DNA of 64,000 nucleotides. It comes from Conus ventricosus (taxonomy: Eukaryota > Mollusca > Gastropoda > Neogastropoda > Conidae). The notes beneath the pieces are model-generated. The model searched no databases. It worked only from the letters and a program-made list of their open reading frames with translations, and was not told the DNA's origin. The stretch is taken from positions 53,643,837 to 53,707,836 of the forward strand of contig CM031600.1 in assembly GCA_018398815.1 (NCBI GenBank), written 5' to 3'. The position numbers were made by a program, and so were the translations under genes. Shown here one piece after another: positions 40,301-51,764 of the stretch (position 1 is its first letter; each line of letters begins with the position of its first letter).

Positions 40301-43300
40301 TCTGTCTTTGTCTGATAACTTTTTCTCATACTACCTGTTCTAACCAATACCTTATCCCTACTTGGCATGAAATATTGATCATATTAATCAGGATTCTTAC
40401 AAAAAGATGAATTGGATAGCTGGGAGCAAATGATGCCTCATAACCATTATATCAGAATAAGACCCAAACATAGTTCAGTTTATGCACCTTTTCCATCCCA
40501 GTGGGGGGGGGGGGGGGGGGGGGGGGGGGGTGGAAGGGCGTCCAGGTAATTAGACCTGTAATCATATTGAAAACTAACTTTTAGGTAGCAAAATTCCTTG
40601 TTTTCACATTTACCGGTCCAAACAAATGCCGGAATATTGACTAGTGACGTGGGAAGCATTTTTCACCACTGAAGAGGGAGACAATTGAAACCATATGTGA
40701 ATGTCTCTGCACAGTTTCCCAACCCTTAAACCTGGCATCCTAAGTGCGAACGACAAAGAACAGAAGGGTGCATACATCCTCGCCAGCATTCAAGTGCGGA
40801 CTCGACGAACAGAGAGGGGGACGATTCCTCGCCAAGCAATCCAAAGTACGGACTCCAAAGAACAGAGAGGGGGACATATTCTTCGCCAAGCATCCTAAGT
40901 GCACACTCGGAAGAACAAGAGGGGGACATATTTCCTCGCCAAGCATCCTAAGTGCAGACTCGGTAGAACAGAGAGGGGACATATTTCCACGCCAAGCATC
41001 TAAGGATGGACTCCAAAGACAAGAGGGGGACAATTTCCTCGCCAAGCCTCCTAGTGCACACTCGAAGACAGAGAGGGGGACATATTTCCCGCCAAGCATC
41101 CAAAGTGCAGACTCGGAAGAACAGAGAGGGGGCATATTTCCTCGCCAAGCATCCTAAGGTGCAGACTCGGAAGAACAGAGAGGGACATTATTTCCTCGTC
41201 CAAGCATCCTAAGTGCAGACTCCGGAAGTACAGAGAGGGGGACATATTTCCTCACAAGCATCTAATTGCAGACTCGGAAAGAACAGAGAGGGGACATATT
41301 TCCCACCAAGCATCCTAAGGTGCAGACTCGTAAGACCGAGAGGGGGTCATATTTCCTCACCAAGCATCTAAGTTCAACTCGGAAGAACAGAGAGGGGGAC
41401 ATATTTCCTCGCCAAGCATCCTAAGTGCATGAACTCGGAAGATCAGAGAGGGGGACATATTTCCTCGCCAATCACCTAAGTGCAGACCGTCGGAAAAACA
41501 GAGAGGGGGCCATATTTTCTCGCCCAAGCATCCTAAGTGGCAGACTCGGAAGAAACATGAGGGGACATATTTCCTCGCCAAGCATCCTAAGGCACACCTC
41601 GAAAGAACAAGACAGGACATATTCCTCGCCAAGCAACCAAAGTGCCGACCTCCCAAAGAAACAGAGAGGGGACATACTTCCGTCCCCAACATCCTAAGTG
41701 TGACTCCAAAGAACTGAGAGGGGACAAATTTCCGTCACCAAGCATCCTAAGTGCAGACTCGGATGAACAGGAGAGGGGGACATATTTCCACACCAATCAT
41801 CCTAAGTTCACAACTCGGAAGAACAGAGAGGGGGGACATTTTTCCTCCACCAAGCATCACAAGACAAACCCGTAAATGGGGAACCCTGCAGGGCAAAAGA
41901 AAGAGTGGGAAGCCAAGACAGACATGGCGAAGTAGTAACCGACACAGAAGTGAAGGTCGCGGAATGACGTGGCCTAGTGTTTGGAAAGAAAGATCTCCCA
42001 AAACCGTGTCGCTGGAAGAGTGTGGTTGCGGCCCAAAGTTCCCCATGGAATTCCAAGACTAGTCAAGTAATAAGAGTCAATCCTAAGTGCTGACTCTTAA
42101 GATCAGAGAGGGGACTTATTTCCTCTCCAAGCATCCTAAGATGCATACTCGGAAGAACAGAGAGGGACATATTTCCGCACCAGCATCCTAAGTGGCAGAC
42201 TCCAAAGAACAGAGTGGGGGAACATATTTCCTCCACCAAGCTCCAAGCGCAGACTCGGAAGAACAATAGGGACCTATTCCTCACCAAGCATCCTCAGTGC
42301 ATACTTCGGAAACAGAGAGGGGGACATACATCCCTCCCAAGGCATCCTAAGTGCAGACCTCCAAAGAACAGAGAGGGGACGCATATTTCCTCACCAAGCA
42401 TCCTAATTGCAATGACTCGGAAGAACAGAGAGGGGACAAAGTTCCTCACCAAGCATCCCTTAAGTGCAGACTCGTAGAACAGAGATTCGATTTCCAGGGA
42501 ATCGACTGTGGCGTAAAACCCGGGCTGAACGAAACAGGGTGCACTAACGGAGGCGACAGAACTGCAGCTGAGTCGCTCGCGTTAAGGGCAAAGGGGTGAG
42601 ATCAGCAGAAACCGAAGCTGAGCTGATCACCGCCACAAAATGAGGGTTGCGAGAAATGACTCGCTGTCACGCCAACAGAACCGAAGCTGATTTTGAGGTG
42701 AACCCTTGGGAGAAAGTGACGCTGAAGGGAGAGGAGGTTTAGGGGGGCTAGAGAAAAAAGAGCCTGCCGGCGAGAGTGGGAATCGAAGACGAAACCTTCT
42801 TAATCTCCCCTTTAAACCACCCAATCGCTTCACGTCGTTTCTCCCTTAAGTGAAAACATAAGCAAGGACCCCAACGAACAGCAACAACAATCGATCGATT
42901 GCGAGAAAAGTCAAAAATACTTAGTGCTGTTGTACCGCGGCTTAACGGGAAAATGGCTCCCGAGAAAAGAGGATAGGTCTGAGCATGCGCAAGGCACGAG
43001 CCCTTTCGGGGGTTTTGTTGTCCGTACGGATTTATTGTATACGAGGGCAGGGATAGCAAAATTTGCTGCCGCTTATTGCATTAGTGAGCCACAGTATAGT
43101 ATGTGTAATTAAAATAGTGTTTTCTTTAGTAGGCAGCCTCTCTTAACCTCTATGACTACTTTCTGTGGATTGCTTGTGATAGAGTTATGACAAAGTAAGC
43201 CAGGGTGTAGCTATGTTATGGGAAACAGGGAAAGTGGTGTGACAGTAACATCACTGAGAGGACAAAGAACACAAAACAGAACAGTTGGCAGCTTTTATTG

Positions 43301-46300
43301 AACAGAGGTGGGGAATATCTAATATTACACTAAAAATAATGCGCCAGTGCATCTGCAGCTACAAACCTCCAGAAGGCCTGCATTGTTCCATGCACTCAAC
43401 AGCAAAGAAATGGTTTGTCTATCAGTTGGTCTGGAAATTAAAACTGGAAAATAAGAAACAAGTCAGAGAGAAAGAACAGAATCAGGACAGAATACGGAAC
43501 TGTATAGGATGACATTTAGAAAAAAAAGTCTACCAATAGTATATCCTACTGCAATTCAGCCAGCAATCACCAGCACCATGCAGTGGTTAGTGTTACAGGT
43601 GATGACAGGGAGCCATCCATTCAAATCCCCTCCAGGGATCATTTTGCATTAAAAAATACTGCATTACTTAAAACTCTTTATGGGCGAAACTTAATTTGCT
43701 TAGAATTCATAACACAAACACGCACACATACCACTAATTGAAGATTATTCAATGTTGAAACAAAATTAATTTTTTATCTTTGTCAGAAACTTTTTCCATA
43801 CCTCTTTCAACCCTTCCTTAACCCACTTGGGATGAAATATTGTCATATTATCAGGGTTCTTACAAAAAAATGAATTGGGGGAAACAGGGGCAAATCATCC
43901 TCCATAACCCTTAGTCGAATATACCCAACCCCTATTCAGTTTTTTCACCTTTTCCTCCCAAGTGGGGGGTGGAAAACGTCCGGTTTTAGACCTGTAACTT
44001 ATGAAAACTACTTTTTGTAGCAAAAAATTCCTTTTTTTCACTTTTTCCTGCCAAAAAAAAGCCCGGTATATTGCTAGGTGGTGGGAAGCATGTTCACCTC
44101 AAAGGGAACAATGTACCTATGAATGTCTCGCACATTCCCCCAACCCCTTTAAAACCCGGCATCTAAGTGCGAACTCAAAAGAACAAAAGGGGTATACTTC
44201 CCGCCAAATTCAATTCCGGACTCGGAAAAAAAGGGGGACTATTTTCCCCGCCCCAAACACCCAAGTGCACATGGAAAAAAACAGAGAGGGGGGCATATTT
44301 CCTCCCAAGCATCCCAAGCGCAAATCAAAACAGGAGGGGGACTATTTCCCCGCCAACTCAATGAGACTCGGAAAAACAGAGAGGGGGGAAAATTTCCCCN
44401 NNNNNNNNNNNNNNNNNNNNNNNNNNNNNNNNNNNNNNNNNNNNNNNNNNNNNNNNNNNNNNNNNNNNNNNNNNNNNNNNNNNNNNNNNNNNNNNNNNNN
44501 NNNNNNNNNNNNNNNNNNNNNNNNNNNNNNNNNNNNNNNNNNNNNNNNNNNNNNNNNNNNNNNNNNNNNNNNNNNNNNNNNNNNNNNNNNNNNNNNNNNN
44601 NNNNNNNNNNNNNNNNNNNNNNNNNNNNNNNNNNNNNNNNNNNNNNNNNNNNNNNNNNNNNNNNNNNNNNNNNNNNNNNNNNNNNNNNNNNNNNNNNNNN
44701 NNNNNNNNNNNNNNNNNNNNNNNNNNNNNNNNNNNNNNNNNNNNNNNNNNNNNNNNNNNNNNNNNNNNNNNNNNNNNNNNNNNNNNNNNNNNNNNNNNNN
44801 NNNNNNNNNNNNNNNNNNNNNNNNNNNNNNNNNNNNNNNNNNNNNNNNNNNNNNNNNNNNNNNNNNNNNNNNNNNNNNNNNNNNNNNNNNNNNNNNNNNN
44901 NNNNNNNNNNNNNNNNNNNNNNNNNNNNNNNNNNNNNNNNNNNNNNNNNNNNNNNNNNNNNNNNNNNNNNNNNNNNNNNNNNNNNNNNNNNNNNNNNNNN
45001 NNNNNNNNNNNNNNNNNNNNNNNNNNNNNNNNNNNNNNNNNNNNNNNNNNNNNNNNNNNNNNNNNNNNNNNNNNNNNNNNNNNNNNNNNNNNNNNNNNNN
45101 NNNNNNNNNNNNNNNNNNNNNNNNNNNNNNNNNNNNNNNNNNNNNNNNNNNNNNNNNNNNNNNNNNNNNNNNNNNNNNNNNNNNNNNNNNNNNNNNNNNN
45201 NNNNNNNNNNNNNNNNNNNNNNNNNNNNNNNNNNNNNNNNNNNNNNNNNNNNNNNNNNNNNNNNNNNNNNNNNNNNNNNNNNNNNNNNNNNNNNNNNNNN
45301 NNNNNNNNNNNNNNNNNNNNNNNNNNNNNNNNNNNNNNNNNNNNNNNNNNNNNNNNNNNNNNNNNNNNNNNNNNNNNNNNNNNNNNNNNNNNNNNNNNNA
45401 AAAAAAAAGTAAATCATACTTGCAACCCTAAAAACTTGGTTCACTGGACGCATCATTAATTGCTTAATTATGAACACAACCGCAACACATACCACCTAAA
45501 TGTGAAGAGTTATTCAACTGTTGAAACAACTGTAATTTTCTGATCTTTGTCAATAACTTTTCTCATACCTACCTGTTCTAACCAATACCTTAACCCTATT
45601 GGCATGAAATATTGTCATATTATCAGGATTCTACAAAAGATGAATTGGGAGAGCAGGGAGCAAATGATGCCTCCATAACCAGTTAGATCAGAATAATACC
45701 CAAACATAGTTCAGTTTTTGCACCTTTTCCATCCCAAGTGGGGGGGGGGGGGGGGGGGGGGGGTGGGAAGGCGCCAGGTATTTAGACCTTAATCATATTG
45801 TAAAACTACTTTTAGTAGCAAAATTCCTTGTTTTCACATTTACCTGTCCAAACAAATGCCGAATATTGACTAGGATGGTGGAAGCATGTTCACTGAAGAG
45901 GGAGACAATGATACCATTGAGAATGTCTCTGCACAGTTCCCAACCCTTAAACCTGCATCCTAAGTGCGAACTCAAAAGAACAGAGAGGGGTGCATACATC
46001 CTCGCCAGCATTCAGTGCGGACTCGAAGAACAGAGAGGGGGACATATTTCCTCGCCAAGCATCCTAAGTCGGACTCCAAAGAACAGAGAGGGGGACATAT
46101 TTCCTCGCCAAGCATCCTAAGTGCACACTCGGAAGAACAGAGAGGGGGACATATTTCCTCGCCAAGCATCCTAAGTGCAGACTCGGAAGAACAGAGAGGG
46201 GGACATATTTCCTCGCCAAGCATCCTAAGTACGGACTCCAAAGACAGAGAGGGGGACATATTTCCTCGCCAAGCATCCTAAGTGCACACTCGGAAGAACA

Positions 46301-49300
46301 GAGAGGGGGACATATTTCCTCGCCAAGCATCCTAAGTGCAGACTCGGAAGAACAGAGAGGGGGACATATTTCCTCGCCAAGCATCCTAAGTGCAGACTCG
46401 GAAGAACAGAGGGGGGACATATTTCCTCTCCAAGCATCCTAAGTGCAGACTCGGAAGAACAGAGAGGGGGACATATTTCCTCACCAAGCATCCAAAGTGC
46501 AGACTCGGAAGAACAGAGAGGGGGACATATTTCTCACCAAGCATCCTAAGTGCAGACTCGGAAGAACAGAGAGGGGGACATATTTCCTCACCAAGCATCC
46601 TAAGTGCAGACTCGGAAGAAACAGAGGGGGACATAATTTCCTCGCCAAGCATCCTAAGTGCAGACTCGGAAGAACAGAGAGGGGGACATATTTCCTCGCC
46701 AAGCATCCTAAGTGCAGACTCGGGAAAAACAGAGAGGGGGACATATTTTCTCGCCAAGCATCCTAAGTGCAGACTCGGAAGAACATGAGGGGACATATTT
46801 CCTCGCCAAGCATCCTAAGTGCACACTCGAAAGAACAGAGACAGGGACATATTTCCTCGCCAAGCATCCTAAGTGCAGACTCCAAAGAACAGAGAGGGGG
46901 ACATACTTCCTCACCAAGCATCCTAAGTGTGGACTCCAAAGAACAGAGAGGGGGACATATTTCCTCACCAAGCATCCTAAGTGCAGACTCGGAAGAACAG
47001 AGAGGGGGACTATTTCCACACCAAGCATCCTAAGTGCACACTCGGAAGAACAGAGAGGGGGACATATTTCCTCACCAAGCATCACAAGACAAACCCTTAA
47101 ATGGAACCCTCAGGGCAAAAGAAAAGTGGGAAGACCAAGACAGACATGGCGAAGTAGTACCGACACAGAAGTGAAGGTCGCGGAATGACGTGGGCCAAGC
47201 TGAAGAAGATCTCCCAAAACCGTGTCCGCTGGAAGAGTGTGGTTGCGGCCCTATGTTCCCCAGGGAATTCAGAGGACTAAGTCAAGTAAGTAAGTCATCC
47301 TAAGTGCAGACTCGGAAGAACAGAGAGGGGGACATATTTCCTCTCCAGCATCCTAAGTGCAGACTCGGAAGAACAGAGAGGGGGACATATTTCCTCACCA
47401 AGCATCTAAGTGCAGACTCCAAAGAACAGAGAGGGGGACATATTTCCTCACAAGCATCCTAAGCGCAGACTCGGAAGAACAGAGAGGGGGACATATTTCC
47501 TCACCAAGCATCCTAAGTGCAGACTCGGAAGAACAGAGAGGGGGACATACATCCTCACCAAGCACCTAAGTGCAGACTCCAAAGAACAGAGAGGGGGACA
47601 TATTTCCTCACCAAGCATCCTAAGTGCAGACTCGGAAGAACAGAGAGGGGGACATATTTCCTCACCAAGCATCCTTAGTGCAGACTCGGAAGAACAGAGG
47701 GGGGACATATTTCCTCACCAAGCATCCTAAGTGCAGACTCGGAAGAACAGAGAGGGGGACATATTTCTCGCCAAGCATCCTAAGTGCAGACTCGGAAGAA
47801 CAGAGAGGGGGACATATTTCCTCACCAAGCATCCTAAAGTGCAGACTCGGAAAAACAGAGAGGGGGACATATTTTCTCGCCAAGCATCCTAAGTGCAGAC
47901 TCGGAAGAACATTGAGGGGGACATATTTCCTCGCCAAGCATCCTAAGTGCACACTCGAAAGAACAGAGACAGGGACATATTTCCTCGCCAAGCATCCTAA
48001 GTGCAGACTCCAAAGAACAGAGAGGGGGCATACTCCTCACCAAGCATCCTAAGTGTGGACTCTAAAGAACAGAGAGGGGGACATATTTCCTCACCAAGCA
48101 TCCTAAGTGCAGACTCGGAAGAACAGAGAGGGGGACATATTTCCACACCAAGCATCCTAAGTGCACACTCGGAAGAACAGAGAGGGGGACATATTTCCTC
48201 ACCAAGCATCACAAGACAAGCCTTAAAATGGAACCCTCAGGGCAAAAGAAAAGTGGGAAGACCAAGACAGACATGGCGAAGTAGTACCGACACAGAAGTG
48301 AAGGTCGCGGAATGACGTGGGCCAAGCTGAAGAAGATCTCCCAAAACCGTGTCAGCTGGAAAGAGTGTGGTTGCGGCCTATGTTCCCCAGGGATTCAGAG
48401 GACTAAGTCAAGTAAGTAAGTCATCCTAAGTGCAGACTCGGAAGAACAGAGAGGGGGACATATTTCCTCTCCAAGCATCCTAAGTGCAGACTCGGAAGAA
48501 CAGAGAGGGGGACATATTTCCTCACCAAGCATCCTAAGTGCAGACTCCAAAGAACAGAGAGGGGGACATATTTCCTCACCAAGCATCCTAAGCGCAGACT
48601 CGGAAGAACAGAGAGGGGGACATATTTCCTCACCAAGCATCCTAAGTGCACACTCGGAAGAACAGAGAGGGGGACATACATCCTCACCAAGCATCCTAAG
48701 TGCAGACTCCAAAGAACAGAGAGGGGGACATATTTCCTCACCAAGCATCCTAAGTGCAGACTCGGAAGAACAGAGAGGGGGACATATTTCCTCACCAAGC
48801 ATCCTAAGTGCAGACTCGGAAGAACAGAGAGGGGGACATATTTCCTCGCCAAGCATCCTAAGTACGGACTCCAAAGAACAAGAGGGGGACATATTCTCCC
48901 ACCAAGCATCCTAAGCGCAGACTCGGAAGAACAGAGAGGGGGACATATTTCCTCACCAAGCATCCTAAGCGCGGACTCCAAAGAACAGAGAGGGGGACAT
49001 ATTTCCTCACCAAGCATCCTAAGCGCGGACTCCAAAGAACAGAGAGGGGGACATATTTCCTCACCAAGCATCCTAAGCGCGGACTCCTAAGAACAGAGAG
49101 GGGGACATATTTCCTCACCCAAGCATCCTAAGCGCGGACTCCTAAGAACAGAGAGGGGGACATATTTCCTCACCAAGCATCCTAAGCGCGGACTCCTAAG
49201 AACAGAGAGGGGGACATATTTCCTCACCAAGCATCCTAAGCGCGGACTCCTAAGAACAGAGAGGGGGACATATTTCCTCACCAAGCATCCTAAGCACGGA

Positions 49301-51238
49301 CTCCTAAGAACAGAGAGGGGGACATGTTTCCTCCCCAACCATCATAAGTGGAAACTTCCAAGAATAGAGAGGGGGGGCATATTTCCTTGATAAGGTAAAG
49401 GGCAAAAACTATGTTTGGGTATGACTATGAAATGAATTCATTAACCGGTTATAGAGATACAATCAGCTCTCTTCTCTCCCACTTTTTTTTGTTTTCTGAG
49501 AATCTTGATTATATGGTGAAGTTTCATGCATTTGTTCTGACAAGTATGAGAAAAACTTTTCCATGCATCTGTTTGGACAAGTATGGGAAAAACTGCAATC
49601 TTGTCATCATACCTTGTACTGGCACAGTGAGGTAGTAAACCCGCCCCCTCTCGCAACAAATCCTTCTGTGAGTTTCCACAAGTCCTTTGTCTCCATGGGA
49701 TCTGCGAGGAAAGAGTCAAATACCCAGCGCCTTCATTGATATTTAGAGAGAATGTGCTAGTGCATGTGTGTGTGTGTATGTGTGTGAGAGAGAGAGAGAG
49801 TGTTGGTGTGTGGTGTGGTGTGTGTGTGTGTCATTCATTTAACGTCTTTCCACTAAACGTGATATTAGACGGGAAAAAAAATCGTGCCGAAAGAGTGAGA
49901 TGGGGAAAGAAAGAGCGTATGTGCTTATGCTTGTGCACACACACGTATGTGTGCATGTGCATGTGCACGTATGTGTGCATATGCGTGTGCTCGTGTGTGT
50001 GTATGCGAGTATGTTTGTGTGCATATGTGGTGCTTATATGAGTGCTTATATGAATAATAATGGTAATTACAAAACACTTCAATTTTTCAAATAAGTTTGA
50101 AAGGGAAAAAAGCTAAATTTTAACAAAACTAATTAACAACCATCTAGGCACAGAAACTTAACCTTTCTCAGTCCTTGTCACTTTTGAGCTTTGTACATTA
50201 TTCCATCTTCCCTCCCCACACATATCCCCCATCCCCCGCCCACACACAAAAAAGGAACCTATAAATACTTCCCCAATGGAGTGCGCTCAAGCATACAAAA
50301 AACTCATATGTTAGAGCTGGTGACTCAAAGATGGCCTGTGCACTATTTTGCCTCAACACTGGAATTATTTTTTTTCATGTCTTGACATGTAACAATATGA
50401 TCACGTGTTTTCTTTTTACATAAACATACTATGTTTTTAACATATTTTGTTTTAAAAGCATCAAGTTTCCACCTATACATCAATGAAAGTATATTTTTAT
50501 TTAAACTAAAATCATGTTGAATGATTTTAATGTCAAAAATATCAAACTGATTTTGATTGTCATGTTCAATCATTCTATCTTTGAAAGTTTTCGAAATATA
50601 TGTTTTAACTAAATTGCACTGCTCATGTACCGATAAGGGTAGGTTAAGATCTTCAGAACCACAGATATGTTTTGCTCCACGCTTAGCTGCCCTATCTACT
50701 TTATCGTTGTAATAAAAGGAACAGTGTGAAGGAATCCAACAAAAGGATAGTTGGGTGCCTCCTTCAATAAGCATATGGATCAAACAGCTTATCTCAATAA
50801 TCATTTCAGGCCTAGTATGCAAATTAAAATCTTTTATTGCCTGAAGGACTGATTTTGAATCTACACAAAACAGAGCTTGAAATATTGTTTTGGGGAAATT
50901 TTAAAGGTAATTCAAAGCCATGAGTATTGCTGTTAATTCAGCTGTAAATATGGATATGTTACATCCAATGTAAAAAGATTTCTCCACCCTCAAGTCAGGG
51001 ATTAAGAATGCACAACCTGTTTGCTTACCAATACATGAACCATCTGTGTATATTTTTAATTGGTTAGTGTATTTCTCGTCCATATGACACTTAGTATAAC
51101 TTGCTAGCATATTGATATTTTCATCTTTTTTTATGTTGGTGTGATCAATATCAAAATGGGCTTTTTTATGTTCCCAGGGTGGAATAGGACAAAAAGATGG
51201 TCTGGAGACAAATTTTCTTTTTCTAAAGAAACCCCAGA

Positions 51239-51290
<52 letters not shown>

Positions 51291-51328
51291 ATGTATGTGT
51301 GTGTGCATGCATGTATGTGTGTGTGTGT

Positions 51329-51367
<39 letters not shown>

Positions 51368-51717
51368 ATGGGCATGCACACGCCCATTTACACGCTCTCA
51401 CATGTGAGCATACAAATGTCTGGGTTGCTGTATGTATTTGCCCACTTCTGAATCTTTCCATAGTTGTGCATGCCTTTTTCCCTTTAGGATGGGGAAGGGG
51501 GACAGGAATGAGGACCGGGAAGAACGGGGGAGGGGAGGGGTGATGAGAGGTGAATGCTACTAAAAACCAGCATGAGTGCCAGCAAAAGTTTTACAAAACC
51601 TGAAAGTCTGCGGTCTAAGGGGTCACTCAGGCCCTAATTCAGTAACTGGGTAAAGGGGCAGCACTCCTGTTGGGGAGATCAGGCGGGGGCAAAAAAACCT
51701 TTACAGCTAAATGAAAT

Positions 51718-51764
<47 letters not shown>

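Larger units (their letters stand above)
45958..49390 (+). repeat. 54-bp satellite array, main copy
   Basis: More than 55 units of 54 bases. Since 54 is 18 codons and the unit lacks stops in several frames, long repetitive open frames appear on both strands (up to 216 codons); none looks like a protein with a function. Units differ mainly at one place (CGGAAG, CCAAAG or CCTAAG), and the last seven or so units (48960-49320) carry GCGCGGACTCC-type variants. Two LINE fragments about 1125 bases apart show a higher-order repeat. Confidence 0.97.

Noticed and set aside
48421..49071. 216-codon open frame on the minus strand (repeats of EEICPPLCSSESALRMLG)
   Set aside because: Produced by the 54-bp satellite, whose period is a multiple of three; comparable frames exist on the other strand.
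45958..49390. Possible CRISPR array because of regular repeats
   Set aside because: Repeats are directly adjacent without unique spacers, and the context is a eukaryotic intron.
51141..51461. Cys-Val and His-Thr rich open frames over GT/CA tracts here and elsewhere
   Set aside because: Translations of dinucleotide repeats with no protein-like composition.
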